From Rhizobium leguminosarum bv. trifolii WSM2297 (GTDB lineage: Bacteria; Pseudomonadota; Alphaproteobacteria; Rhizobiales; Rhizobiaceae): 64,000 nt of DNA. The notes beneath the pieces were generated by a model, which did no database searches, was not told the origin of the DNA, and saw only the letters and a program-made list of their open reading frames with translations. Shown here piece by piece: positions 17,318-26,265 of this stretch. Made by a program: the position numbers and the translations under genes. Numbering within the stretch: the stretch's first letter is position 1; each line of letters begins with the position of its first letter. The stretch covers positions 2,077,287-2,141,286 of the forward strand of contig NZ_JH719395.1 in NCBI RefSeq assembly GCF_000271845.1, read 5' to 3'.

Positions 17318-18166
17318 TTGCCGACAGCAGCCAATCTCCTTGCCATCATGCCTTTTCCAGACATCGATCCGATCGCCTTTTCGATCGGCCCGCTGGCGAT
17401 TCATTGGTACGGTCTCGCTTATGTCGCCGGCATCCTGCTCGGCTGGGCCTATGCGCGCCGCCTCGCCGCCAATGAAACTCTCTGGCCCGGCAATACCTCG
17501 CCAATGACAAGGACGCAGCTCGACGATTTCATCGTCTGGGCGGCCCTTGGCGTCGTCCTCGGCGGTCGTCTCGGCTATATCTTCTTCTATGATCTCCCCG
17601 CCGTCCTGCGCAGTCCGGTCCGTGCGCTCGAGATCTGGAACGGCGGCATGTCCTTCCATGGCGGCCTGACCGGCACGACGATCGCCATGATCCTCTTTGC
17701 CCGCCGCAACGGTATTCCGATCTGGAGCCTGTTCGACATCGTCGCCACGGTCGTTCCCTTCGGCCTCTTCTTCGGCCGCATCGCCAATTTCATCAATGGC
17801 GAGCTTTGGGGCCGGTTGACCGACGTGCCTTGGGCCGTGGTCTTCCCCACAGGCGGCCCCTTCGCCCGCCATCCGAGTCAGCTTTACGAAGCGGGCCTGG
17901 AAGGCATCGTTCTTCTGCTGGTGCTGGCCGCCCTGGTTTACGGCATGCGCGCGCTGAAAAGCCCCGGCTTCATCACCGGCGTCTTCGTCTGCGGTTACGC
18001 CCTGTCGCGCATCTTCGTCGAATTCTTCCGCGAGCCCGACGCCCAGCTCGGTTATCTCCTCGGCACGAACTGGCTGACCATGGGCATGGTGCTCTCCTCC
18101 CCGATGATCCTGCTCGGCCTCTGGGCGATGCTCAGGGCCCGCCGCCAGGCTGCGCTGCAGCTCTGA
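17318..18166 (+). CDS. lgt: Prolipoprotein diacylglyceryl transferase
   Basis: Inner-membrane enzyme that transfers diacylglycerol from phosphatidylglycerol to the lipobox cysteine of prolipoproteins. 282 residues with seven membrane segments. It has the family signature [13 protein letters not shown] and the flanking [20 protein letters not shown] and RHPSQLYEA (active-site His/Arg region). I take TTG at 17318, with AGGTGGG 6 bases upstream; the first ATG at 17348 has no ribosome-binding site and would shorten the first cytoplasmic segment by ten residues. It heads a run with midA-like and pgeF. Confidence 0.95.
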   Translation: MPTAANLLAIMPFPDIDPIAFSIGPLAIHWYGLAYVAGILLGWAYARRLAANETLWPGNTSPMTRTQLDDFIVWAALGVVLGGRLGYIFFYDLPAVLRSPVRALEIWNGGMSFHGGLTGTTIAMILFARRNGIPIWSLFDIVATVVPFGLFFGRIANFINGELWGRLTDVPWAVVFPTGGPFARHPSQLYEAGLEGIVLLLVLAALVYGMRALKSPGFITGVFVCGYALSRIFVEFFREPDAQLGYLLGTNWLTMGMVLSSPMILLGLWAMLRARRQAALQL

Positions 18167-18185
18167 AAACGGCAGGACGCGCGAC

Positions 18186-19286
18186 ATGACCACCGCTCTA
18201 GGCGAAAAGATCAAGGCGATCATCCAGGCCAACGGCCCGATCAGCGTCACCGATTATTTCTCGCTCTGCCTGGCCGATCCCGAACACGGCTATTACCGCA
18301 CCCGCGAGCCCTTCGGCCGTTCGGGTGATTTCGTCACCGCGCCCGAGGTCAGCCAGATCTTCGGCGAGATGATCGGCGTCTTCATCGTCCATGCCTGGCA
18401 GCGTCACGGCACGCCGGCGGGCGTCCGCCTCGTCGAGATCGGCCCCGGCCGCGGCACCATGATGGCAGATATGCTGCGTGTCATCTCCCGCATCGCTCCG
18501 CCGCTGCTGGAGGCGATGACCGTGCATCTCGTCGAAACCAGCGAGCGCCTGCGCGACGTCCAGAGCCAGACGCTCGAGGCTTACGGTGAAAAGATCGCCT
18601 GGCACGACGGCTTCGACGAAGTACCGCCAGGCTTCACGCTGATAGCCGCCAACGAATTGTTCGACGCCATCCCGATTCGCCAGTTTATCCGCACGTCGAC
18701 CGGTTTTCGCGAGCGCATGATCGGCATCGATGCCGATGGCGAGCTGACCTTCGCCGCCGGCGTCGCCGGCCTCGATCCTGCCCTCCTGCCCGAACCGGTG
18801 CAGAACCTGCCGCTCGGCATGCTCTTCGAGATCTCGCCCGCCCGCCAGGCGGTGATGATGGCGATCTGCGAACGGCTGCGCGCCTTCGGCGGCACGGCGC
18901 TCGCGATCGATTACGGCCATCTCGTCACCGGCTTTGGCGATACGCTGCAGGCCGTGCGCATGCATGAATTCGATCCGCCGCTCGCCCACCCCGGTGAAGC
19001 CGATCTGACGAGCCATGTCGACTTTCAGCAGCTCGCCGAAACCGCGCTTGCAGCCGGCGTCCATCTGAACGGCGCTCTGCATCAGGGTGATTTTCTGACC
19101 GGCCTCGGCATCCTCGAACGTGCCGCCGCCCTCGGTCAAGATCGCGAACCGCAGACCCAGCAGGTCATCCAGGCGGCGGTCGAACGGCTCGCCGGCGCTG
19201 GTGAAGGCCGGATGGGCGAACTCTTCAAGGTAATGGCGGTCTCGCATCCCGCGGTCGACCTCATGCCCTTTCGTCCGGTGGATTGA
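18186..19286 (+). CDS. MidA-family SAM-dependent methyltransferase (NDUFAF7 homologue)
   Basis: A 366-residue class I methyltransferase of the DUF185/COG1565 family; the eukaryotic member NDUFAF7 dimethylates an arginine of complex I subunit NDUFS2. It shows the family N-terminus ISVTDYFSLCLADPEHGYY, RSGDFVTAPEVSQIFGE, the SAM loop VEIGPGRGTMMADML near residue 84, and ELFDAIPI. The gene begins 19 bases after lgt. That complex I is the target in this organism is inference from the mitochondrial homologue. Confidence 0.9.
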   Translation: MTTALGEKIKAIIQANGPISVTDYFSLCLADPEHGYYRTREPFGRSGDFVTAPEVSQIFGEMIGVFIVHAWQRHGTPAGVRLVEIGPGRGTMMADMLRVISRIAPPLLEAMTVHLVETSERLRDVQSQTLEAYGEKIAWHDGFDEVPPGFTLIAANELFDAIPIRQFIRTSTGFRERMIGIDADGELTFAAGVAGLDPALLPEPVQNLPLGMLFEISPARQAVMMAICERLRAFGGTALAIDYGHLVTGFGDTLQAVRMHEFDPPLAHPGEADLTSHVDFQQLAETALAAGVHLNGALHQGDFLTGLGILERAAALGQDREPQTQQVIQAAVERLAGAGEGRMGELFKVMAVSHPAVDLMPFRPVD

Positions 19287-19396
19287 CAGGGCGCACGCGG
19301 CTGGTTCAACATCCCAGCGAACAAGAACTTGAAGCGCGCCGCCTGTGCGATGCGCTTGGGATAAGAACAAACCCCTTAAAAAACCCGGAAGCACAG

Positions 19397-20191
19397 ATGC
19401 AGGACGCGGCCTCTCCCGCACCGATCGAAAGCGCGCTGCTGAACGCAGCGGCAGGTAGCACTATCCGCCACGGTTATTTCACCCGCGCCGGCGGCATTTC
19501 CGAAGGGCTGTATCGCGGCCTCAATGTCGGCCTCGGCTCCAATGACGAACGCGACAAGGTCCTGGAAAACCGCCGCCGCGTCGCGGCCTGGTTCGACCTG
19601 CCGGTCGAGCGGCTGGCGACCGTGCATCAGGTCCATTCCCCTGATGTCGTGACCATCGATGCCGATTACGACGGCGCCCGCCCCGAGGCGGATGCGATGG
19701 TAACGCGCACCCCCGGCATCGCGCTTGGCGTGCTTGCCGCCGATTGCGGCCCGATCCTGTTTGCCGACCCGGACAATCGCGTCGTCGGCGCCGCCCATGC
19801 CGGCTGGAAGGGCGCGCTGACCGGCGTGCTCGAAAATACCATCGCCGCCATGGAAGCGCTGGGTGCTGACCGCGCGCGCATTGTCGCCTGCCTCGGCCCC
19901 TCGATCAGCCAGTCAAGCTATGAGGTCGGTCCTGAGTTCGTCGAGCGTTTCGTCGCCGAGAACCCGGAAGATGCGCGTTTTTTCGTGCCTTCCGCAACCT
20001 CCGGCCACGCAATGTTCGACCTGCCGGCGCTGACCGTCGACCGGCTGACGAAAGCCGGCGTGCGGGCCGAAAGCCTCGGCCTCTGCACCTATCCGGACAG
20101 CGAGCGCTTCTTTTCCTACCGCAGGACCACACATCGCAAGGAGCCGGACTACGGCCGCCAGATTTCCGCGATATCAATCAGGGAGACGTGA
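19397..20191 (+). CDS. pgeF: Peptidoglycan editing factor PgeF (YfiH, laccase-domain)
   Basis: A 264-residue protein of the PgeF/YfiH family, which removes wrongly incorporated residues from peptidoglycan precursors. Earlier it was called polyphenol oxidase because of copper-dependent activity. Conserved metal-site motifs are visible: VHQVHSPDV, AADCGPIL, GAAHAGWKG near residue 135 and LGPSISQSSYEVG; a C-terminal FFSYRR. The start at 19397 has GGAAG 5 bases upstream. It follows midA and its stop overlaps a possible GTG start of the next gene. Confidence 0.9.
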   Translation: MQDAASPAPIESALLNAAAGSTIRHGYFTRAGGISEGLYRGLNVGLGSNDERDKVLENRRRVAAWFDLPVERLATVHQVHSPDVVTIDADYDGARPEADAMVTRTPGIALGVLAADCGPILFADPDNRVVGAAHAGWKGALTGVLENTIAAMEALGADRARIVACLGPSISQSSYEVGPEFVERFVAENPEDARFFVPSATSGHAMFDLPALTVDRLTKAGVRAESLGLCTYPDSERFFSYRRTTHRKEPDYGRQISAISIRET

Positions 20192-20196
20192 GCAGA

Positions 20197-21348
20197 ATGG
20201 CACTGCATTTCGAAAAGGCCGAATTCGCAAGCCGGCTTGCGCGCCTCACCGAGAAGATGAAGGAAGAAAAGCTCGACGCCCTGCTGCTCTTCGCTCAGGA
20301 AAGCATGTACTGGCTGAGCGGCTACGACACCTTCGGTTACTGCTTCTTCCAGACGCTGGTCGTCAAGAGCGACGGCACCATGGCGCTGCTGACCCGCTCG
20401 GCCGATCTTCGTCAGGCCAGACATACCTCGATCCTCGAGGACATCCATATCTGGGTCGACCGGGTCAATGCAGATCCGACGCTCGACCTGAAGAACCTGC
20501 TGGTCGAGATGGATCTGCTCGGCGCCCGCATCGGTGTCGAATATGACACGCACGGCATGACCGGCCGTATCTCGCGCCTGCTCGACGCGCAGCTGACCAC
20601 CTTCGGCCAGATCGTCGATGCATCCTATCTCGTCAGCCGCCTCCGCCTCGTCAAAAGCCCGACTGAGGTTGCCTATGTCGAGCGCGCTGCCGTTCTCGCC
20701 GACGATGCGCTCGACGCCGCAATCCGGCTGACGAAGCCCGGTGCCGACGAGGCCGATATTCTCGCCGCCATGCAGGGTGCAATCTTTTCCGGCGGCGGCG
20801 ATTATCCCGCCAACGAGTTCATCATCGGCTCCGGCGCCGATGCCCTGCTTTGCCGCTACAAGGCCGGCCGCCGCAAGCTCGACGCCACCGACCAGCTGAC
20901 GCTCGAATGGGCCGGCGCTTACGCGCATTATCATGCCGCAATGATGCGCACGATCGTCATCGGCGAGCCGATGCAACGCCACCGCGAGCTCTATAATGCC
21001 TGCCGCGAAACCATCGAGGCGATCGAAACCGTGCTGAAGCCCGGCCACAGCTTCGGCGACGTCTTCGACATGCATGCCAGGATCATGGACGAACGCGGCC
21101 TCGCCCGCCACCGGCTGAATGCCTGCGGCTATTCGCTTGGCGCCCGCTTCTCGCCCTCCTGGATGGAGCACCAGATGTTCCATGTCGGCAATCCGCAGCC
21201 GATCGAGCCGAACATGTCGCTCTTCGTTCACATGATTATTGCCGATTCCGACACGGGCACGGCGATGACGCTCGGCCAGACCTATCTGACGACGGCGGAT
21301 GCGCCGCGGGCGCTATCCCGCCATCCGCTCGATTTCATCGGTCTTTGA
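20197..21348 (+). CDS. M24/creatinase-fold hydrolase lacking canonical metal ligands
   Basis: A 383-residue protein with the creatinase N-terminal domain (residues 1-150; MYWLSGYDTFGY, ARHTSILEDI) and an M24 pita-bread C-terminal domain. In metal-dependent members the segment here reading LEWAGAYAHYHAAMMRT carries two Asp ligands; these are replaced by Glu, Tyr or Ala here. The later segment CGYSLGARFSPSWMEHQM is closest to the ectoine hydrolase/creatinase type, where hydrolysis may proceed without metal or with different ligands. Function is therefore better called amidohydrolase-like than peptidase. An ATG at 20197 lies about 10 bases after GGGAG; GTG 20188 overlaps the pgeF stop and is an alternative. 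Confidence 0.82.
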   Translation: MALHFEKAEFASRLARLTEKMKEEKLDALLLFAQESMYWLSGYDTFGYCFFQTLVVKSDGTMALLTRSADLRQARHTSILEDIHIWVDRVNADPTLDLKNLLVEMDLLGARIGVEYDTHGMTGRISRLLDAQLTTFGQIVDASYLVSRLRLVKSPTEVAYVERAAVLADDALDAAIRLTKPGADEADILAAMQGAIFSGGGDYPANEFIIGSGADALLCRYKAGRRKLDATDQLTLEWAGAYAHYHAAMMRTIVIGEPMQRHRELYNACRETIEAIETVLKPGHSFGDVFDMHARIMDERGLARHRLNACGYSLGARFSPSWMEHQMFHVGNPQPIEPNMSLFVHMIIADSDTGTAMTLGQTYLTTADAPRALSRHPLDFIGL

Positions 21349-21438
21349 CCGATGAGAATCCGGAATTGACAGACGCCCGCCGCCGCCCGCATAAATTCGG
21401 GCGGGGCTGATGCGATTGTGGGAAGGACGGATCAAGGG

Positions 21439-22260
21439 ATGACGCGAGCTGCGATTGTGCCCACGCTCCTGGTCGTCACAGCTCTGCTGACTGCCTGCAA
21501 CACCACCGATGCGCTGACGCCGCAGGTCGATATCGGCGATTCCTCCGCACGTGCGTCGTCGAGCCCGGTGACGCAGAGCGAGGCCGAGCGTCTGGCGGGC
21601 TCCCGCCAGCGGGTCTTCGCCGAAAACCCCCAGCCGAGAGGCTACCATCCAGCCTATGATCAGTCGCAGCCGGCCTATCGGCCCGGCACCGGCGCACCGC
21701 CGACGACGATGCAGGAACAGGCCGACGCCCTGTCGAGGAGCAGTTCCTCGCCGGCCGCCTCCGCCCCGATTGAGGAACAATCGCTGCCGCCGCCGGCTTC
21801 CGGCGGTGGACTTGACGCGCAATCAGCTCAGCCCGCCGAAGCGCAACAGTCGGAGCAGACCGCTGCCCGCACCCCCAGTTCTTCTTCCGCTCGCGGCAAC
21901 ACCGTGCGTTTCCTGCCGATCATCGGCGCGCCGGTGCAGGCGGTGACCCCGCTCTCGCGCCAGCTCGGCGCCGAGGCGCGCGCCCACGGCCTTTCCATCA
22001 AGAGTTCGACCGATGCGAGCAGCGATTACATCCTCAAAGGTTATCTCTCCGCGTTCAGCGACGACGGTAAGGTCACTGTCGTCTATGTCTGGGATATTCT
22101 CGACAGCGGCGGCGGCCGCCTGCATCGCATCCAGGGGCAGGAAAGCGTGCCGACGGCGGCGGCCGACCCCTGGGCCGGCGTTCCGGCCTCGGTGATGCAG
22201 CAGATCGGCTCGAAAACCATCGCGGAATTCTCCTCCTGGCGGCAGACGCGGGGCGGTTAG
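21439..22260 (+). CDS. Lipoprotein, hypothetical
   Basis: A 273-residue predicted outer-membrane or periplasmic lipoprotein. The lipobox is LTAC near residue 19, after a hydrophobic stretch (IVPTLLVVTALLTAC). A long serine/proline/glutamine-rich low-complexity region occupies about 25-155. A small globular end follows (RFLPIIGAPVQAVTPLSRQLG, then VVYVWDILDSGGGRLHRIQGQE), ending in EFSSWRQTRGG. I do not recognise a named family. The start at 21439 has an AAGGG too close but GGAAGGA 12 bases upstream. A GTG 21 bases earlier is possible. Confidence 0.8.
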   Translation: MTRAAIVPTLLVVTALLTACNTTDALTPQVDIGDSSARASSSPVTQSEAERLAGSRQRVFAENPQPRGYHPAYDQSQPAYRPGTGAPPTTMQEQADALSRSSSSPAASAPIEEQSLPPPASGGGLDAQSAQPAEAQQSEQTAARTPSSSSARGNTVRFLPIIGAPVQAVTPLSRQLGAEARAHGLSIKSSTDASSDYILKGYLSAFSDDGKVTVVYVWDILDSGGGRLHRIQGQESVPTAAADPWAGVPASVMQQIGSKTIAEFSSWRQTRGG

Positions 22261-22303
22261 TCACAAACTTTTTGCAAATATCAAAGCCTGTGGCGCCTTT
22301 GCC

Positions 22304-22332
22304 CTTGCATTCACGGGGAAGCTGGCTAAAAA
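22304..22332 (+). promoter_or_regulatory. Candidate promoter of prs
   Basis: CTTGCA at 22304-22309, 17-base spacer, TAAAAA at 22327-22332, 33 bases before the prs start. This is close to the rhizobial housekeeping pattern CTTGAC-N17-CTATAT in its first hexamer; the second matches only partly. Confidence 0.4.
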
Positions 22333-22365
22333 GCGCGGCTATCAGCGCATAACAGGCGGACCAAA

Positions 22366-23298
22366 ATGAAGGTTTTCGCAGGCAATTCGAACCGGCAACT
22401 CGCCGAAGCGATCTGCACCTATCTCAACGTTCCCTTGGGGAGAGCCAGTGTTCGAAGGTTTGCCGATCAGGAAATCTTCGTGGAAATCCAGGAAAATGTG
22501 CGCGGCGAGGACGTATTCCTCGTCCAGCCAACCGCCTTTCCTGCCAACGACCACTTGATGGAACTGCTGATCATGATCGACGCGATGCGTCGTTCTTCAG
22601 CCCGTCGCATCACCGCGGTGCTTCCCTATTTCGGCTATGCGCGTCAGGACCGTCGCGCCTCAGGCCGCACACCGATCTCCGCCAAGCTGGTCGCAAACCT
22701 CATTACCGAAGCCGGCGCCGACCGCGTCATGACACTCGATCTCCATGCGGGGCAGATTCAGGGCTTCTTCGATATCCCCACTGACAACCTCTTCGCCCTG
22801 CCCGTGCTGACGCGCGACATCAAGAGCCATTACGACCTCAGCAACGTCATGGTCGTCTCGCCGGATGTCGGCGGCGTCGTTCGCGCCCGCGCGCTTGCCA
22901 AGCGGCTGGACTGTCTTCTGGCCATCGTCGACAAACGTCGCGATCGGCCGGGTGAATCCGAAGTGATGAACATCATCGGCGACATCACCGGCAAGGATTG
23001 CCTGCTGATCGACGACATCGTCGATTCCGGCGGCACGCTCTGCAACGCCGCCGACGCGATGCTGGCCCAAGGCGCAGCCAGCGTCACCGCCTATATCACC
23101 CACGGCGTGCTCTCCGGCGGCGCGGTCACCCGCGTCACCTCCTCGAAGCTGCGCGAACTCGTCATTACGGATTCGATCCAGCCGACCACGGCCGTGCTTT
23201 CGGCGCACAATATCCGCATCGTGACGACGGCGCCGCTGATCGGTGAAGCCATCAGCCGAACGGCCCAGGAAGAGTCTGTCTCCAGCCTCTTCGACTAA
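22366..23298 (+). CDS. prs: Ribose-phosphate pyrophosphokinase
   Basis: Makes PRPP from ribose-5-phosphate and ATP for nucleotide, histidine and tryptophan synthesis. 310 residues, the usual length for class I. Motifs include [31 protein letters not shown], the [11 protein letters not shown] signature and the PRPP-binding loop [12 protein letters not shown]. It is probably a single-gene transcript, with a promoter at 22304 and a terminator at 23301. Confidence 0.97.
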   Translation: MKVFAGNSNRQLAEAICTYLNVPLGRASVRRFADQEIFVEIQENVRGEDVFLVQPTAFPANDHLMELLIMIDAMRRSSARRITAVLPYFGYARQDRRASGRTPISAKLVANLITEAGADRVMTLDLHAGQIQGFFDIPTDNLFALPVLTRDIKSHYDLSNVMVVSPDVGGVVRARALAKRLDCLLAIVDKRRDRPGESEVMNIIGDITGKDCLLIDDIVDSGGTLCNAADAMLAQGAASVTAYITHGVLSGGAVTRVTSSKLRELVITDSIQPTTAVLSAHNIRIVTTAPLIGEAISRTAQEESVSSLFD

Positions 23299-23300
23299 GA

Positions 23301-23324
23301 AGAGCCGGCATTCGTCCGGCTCTT
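23301..23324 (+). terminator. Intrinsic terminator of prs
   Basis: AGAGCCGG (23301-23308), loop, CCGGCTCT (23316-23323), then TTT; it starts 3 bases after the stop codon. Confidence 0.8.
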
Positions 23325-23507
23325 TCAATTTCTCCATCAGATGAAACAGCCATTGCCGGGCATGCTCTCCGAGCCGCATGAATTCCCGGCCATTGCTTGT
23401 CACGAAGCTGCGTTCCCCGACGGCGAAGGCTCAGCGCCTCGCCGATCGTTGACGCAAAAGGGCGGCACAAGGCCGGCCTCTTCATTTCTGATCCCGATTG
23501 CTAGCGC

Positions 23508-25052
23508 TTAAGGCTGCTGCGGCGGTGCAGGCAGCGCATCCTGACCCTGATCCGGCTCCTGCTCCTGGTCTGTCTCCAGCCCCGGAGCCTGATCCGGACC
23601 ATCCGGTCCCTTGATCTGCTGGCCATTGACCGCCACGGAACCATCGCGGCTGACGCTGATGTCCCAGCGCGAACGACCGTCCGCATCAGTCTTGGCAAAG
23701 CCCTTCACCATCATGATACCGAAGGAGACCTGGTTGAGGTCGGGATCCGTCTTGGCCAGTTCCTGAACCGCGGCAATCGTCTTGTCGAGATCGCGGGCAA
23801 AGATGGTCGCTTCCATCGAATAGTCCTTCTCGGTGTCGACCCGTCCTTCGATCTTGCCCGTCATGTCGATGTCGTAGACCTCCGACTTGGCGCTGATCTT
23901 CGGAAACTCGACGGTGAGCCGACCATCGCGGAAGAGCTTCTTCGCCATCTCCTCACCGCTCGTCTCCGGCGCCTTATCGTTGAAATCCAGCGCCATGAGG
24001 GCGTCGCCCAAGCTGGCGAAATTCAGATTCGGAAGAGCAAGCTGGAAATCGAGGTTGGTCGGCATGAAGGCCGAATAGTTTGCCGGCATTAGCGGCGTGT
24101 CGAGGCTGATCTCCTGCGCGTTCATGCCGAAGCCGAAACGCATGGCGTCACTCGGCCCGTCGATGGCGAGGTTATAGCCGAATGCCTTGGCGCCGCCCTT
24201 GCCCATCTCGCTGCTGATAGTGAGATTGTTGACCCCGATCGTCTCGCTGAACGAGGTAAGAAGCGGGAAGGCCTCCTTCACTATTCCCTTTATTTTGTCG
24301 CTGTTTTCCGGACTCAATTCTTTCTCTTCGAGATGCTCGAGCACGAAGAAGACCATCTCGCGAATCTGCTTTGCCGGCAGGCCGTTCACCTTGGCCTCGA
24401 CATTGATCGAGCCGGAACGGATTTCAACGGGCGGCATTTGCAGGCCGGAAACCTGCTCGACGAAATCAGACATCGAGCCGCTGCCGACAAAATCGACACG
24501 TCCGTTGCCGCCTGCGCTGTCCGTCGAACTCAGCTTCTGGTCCATGCTGGCAATGGTGGCATGGACCTCCTCGGTTTCGGACTTGCTGGAGATCTTGATG
24601 TCCTTGGCTGCGAAGGTGCCCGAGCGCAGATAGCTGATCGCCGGGTCGAAGACGCCGGTATAAACAAGCGAAGCGATGGAATAGGCGAAATCCGTCGGCT
24701 TCTGATCCGCGCCTTTGAAATGGCCGGAGACGTTGAATTTGTTGTCGCCTTCGACGTTCCAGAGCCCGCTGTCGAGTGGCGTGGCGAACATCGAGAACGG
24801 GGTCAGCCCGTTGATCGTGAAGGTCGCCGGATCGGCTTTGACAAGCAGCTTCGCCAGATCGTAAATGATCTCATAGCGCGTACCCGCCGGATTGACGGTA
24901 ATAAGACCGCTCTTCGCCAGTTCCTCCGGAAGCAGCTTCGTCAGAGTCTCCTTGACGGCATTGGCGCCGTCCTGGTTGATCTCCGCGCCGTCGGCCGAAG
25001 TGAAAAGGCAAAGAGCAAGCAAGCTCGTTGCCGTGACAAGTTTAAGACGCAT
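23508..25052 (-). CDS. Secreted protein of unknown function, 514 residues
   Basis: Begins with a clear signal peptide (LVTATSLLALCLFTSADGAE). The long mature body has repeated beta-rich segments with lipid-transport-like character, for example GLWNVEGDNKFNVSGHFKG and GKIEGRVDTEKDYSMEATIF. It ends with a low-complexity acidic, Pro/Gln-rich tail (PDQAPGLETDQEQEPDQG). The alternating hydrophobic pattern recalls proteins of the DUF945/DUF2125 or AsmA sort, but no motif lets me assign one. The start at 25052 sits a normal distance from an AGGAGAA-type site on the minus strand. Confidence 0.75.
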   Translation of the reverse strand: MRLKLVTATSLLALCLFTSADGAEINQDGANAVKETLTKLLPEELAKSGLITVNPAGTRYEIIYDLAKLLVKADPATFTINGLTPFSMFATPLDSGLWNVEGDNKFNVSGHFKGADQKPTDFAYSIASLVYTGVFDPAISYLRSGTFAAKDIKISSKSETEEVHATIASMDQKLSSTDSAGGNGRVDFVGSGSMSDFVEQVSGLQMPPVEIRSGSINVEAKVNGLPAKQIREMVFFVLEHLEEKELSPENSDKIKGIVKEAFPLLTSFSETIGVNNLTISSEMGKGGAKAFGYNLAIDGPSDAMRFGFGMNAQEISLDTPLMPANYSAFMPTNLDFQLALPNLNFASLGDALMALDFNDKAPETSGEEMAKKLFRDGRLTVEFPKISAKSEVYDIDMTGKIEGRVDTEKDYSMEATIFARDLDKTIAAVQELAKTDPDLNQVSFGIMMVKGFAKTDADGRSRWDISVSRDGSVAVNGQQIKGPDGPDQAPGLETDQEQEPDQGQDALPAPPQQP

Positions 25053-25465
25053 AGTCTGTTATTCTCCTCAGCCGCCCTTTTTGATTGCGGCATCCAAAGA
25101 TGCGAAGCGCGCCGATGTCAAGCCAAGTGGCGGCAGATCTTAGCAATTTTGCCGCTTGGACAAGCGCCGACTACGACGATTCAACGAGCTTCATTTGCTC
25201 GAGGCGGGAGGTGCGGCGCACGCCGTCGATCTCAGCAGATTTGCCGTTCGCGATAATTGAGCACGCCGGCGAAAGCCTGTACACCACCGAAAAACCGCCG
25301 CAATCCGCAACTTGCGTTTCCGATCGACTTATAATATAGGCCACCGGTCCGTGTAGACACCCTTGGAGGCAACGCGGATGAGGTAAGGGAAACCCGCCTC
25401 CGGTTCGACGGAACAAGGCTTTTGCCCGCCGACGAACTCTCCAAATAACCTCGAAAGGAATAGCC
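25053..25465. other. 413-bp divergent region between the secreted-protein gene and rplY
   Basis: Includes a promoter candidate for rplY at 25311 and a leader of about 120 bases before the rplY start. The leader has GC-rich stretches that could fold, as is common upstream of ribosomal protein genes, but no specific regulatory RNA is recognised. No gene is supported here. Confidence 0.35.
25311..25339 (+). promoter_or_regulatory. Candidate promoter of rplY
   Basis: CTTGCG at 25311-25316, 17-base spacer, ATATAG at 25334-25339. AT-rich sequence TATAATATAG surrounds the second hexamer. It predicts a leader of about 120 bases. Confidence 0.45.
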
Positions 25466-26074
25466 ATGAGCCAGGAAACTTACGAGCTCAAGGCCGAGGC
25501 GCGCGAACGGGTTGGTAAGGGGTCCGCCCGTGAACTTCGCCGCAACGGTTTGATTCCCGCTGTCATCTATGGTGACAAGCAGGCCCCCATTGCCATCGCT
25601 CTCAACACCAATGAGGTGACGAAGCGCATTCATGCCGGTGGTTTCATGACCACCGTGGCGACGATCGAAGTCGACGGCAAGAAGTTCAAGGTTCTGCCGA
25701 AGGACTATCAGCTCGATCCGGTCCGTGACTTCACCATGCATGTCGACTTTCTGCGCGTCTCCGGCAACACTCAGGTGACCGTCGAAATCCCGGTTCACTT
25801 CATCAACGAAGAGAAGTCCCAGGGCCTCAAGGTCGGCGGCGTTCTGAACATCGTTCGTCACCAAGTCGAAGTTCACTGCCCGGCCGATGCGATCCCGGAA
25901 TTCTTCAACGTTGACCTCAGCGGCAAGAAGATCGGCGACAGCATCCATATTTCGGAAGTCACCCTTCCGAAGGGCGTCACCACCGTCATCGACCGCGACT
26001 TCACGATCGCGACCATCATCGCTCCGGCTGCCGGCATCGACGAGAGCGCCGCGGAAGGCGAAGCCGAAGCCTGA
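25466..26074 (+). CDS. rplY: 50S ribosomal protein L25 / general stress protein Ctc
   Basis: A 202-residue long-form L25 that binds 5S rRNA. The N-terminal 5S-binding domain ([24 protein letters not shown]) is followed by the beta-rich TL5/CTC domain (residues 95-190; [22 protein letters not shown], here [18 protein letters not shown]). An acidic alanine-rich tail ([10 protein letters not shown]) ends the protein. A ribosome-binding AAAGGA lies before the ATG. In many genomes pth follows rplY; here two unrelated genes separate them. Confidence 0.96.
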   Translation: MSQETYELKAEARERVGKGSARELRRNGLIPAVIYGDKQAPIAIALNTNEVTKRIHAGGFMTTVATIEVDGKKFKVLPKDYQLDPVRDFTMHVDFLRVSGNTQVTVEIPVHFINEEKSQGLKVGGVLNIVRHQVEVHCPADAIPEFFNVDLSGKKIGDSIHISEVTLPKGVTTVIDRDFTIATIIAPAAGIDESAAEGEAEA

Positions 26075-26102
26075 TCGCTTCGACCGATTTGTAAAGCATA
26101 CG

Positions 26103-26138
26103 GCCCGCTTTCCCGTGAACCGGAAAAGCGGGCTTTTC
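26103..26138 (+). terminator. Intrinsic terminator of rplY
   Basis: GCCCGCTTTCC pairs with GGAAAAGCGGGC, followed by TTTT. It begins about 30 bases past the stop. Confidence 0.8.
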
Positions 26139-26265
26139 GTTGCCCGGCAAGCCCCCGTTTCAGCAACATTTAACGTATTCGTGAAAGCATGCTTCGTCAG
26201 CTGCGAAGAAGCCCGCCTTAGCGCGCGACAGCAGATAAGGTCGGCCTGGGGGAGTAGACGGAACC

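Noticed and set aside
23330..23470. Possible Phd-type antitoxin remnant on the minus strand (TSNGREFMRL)
   Set aside because: Only a few residues resemble the antitoxin pattern, there is no frame of the right length and no toxin; too weak to call.
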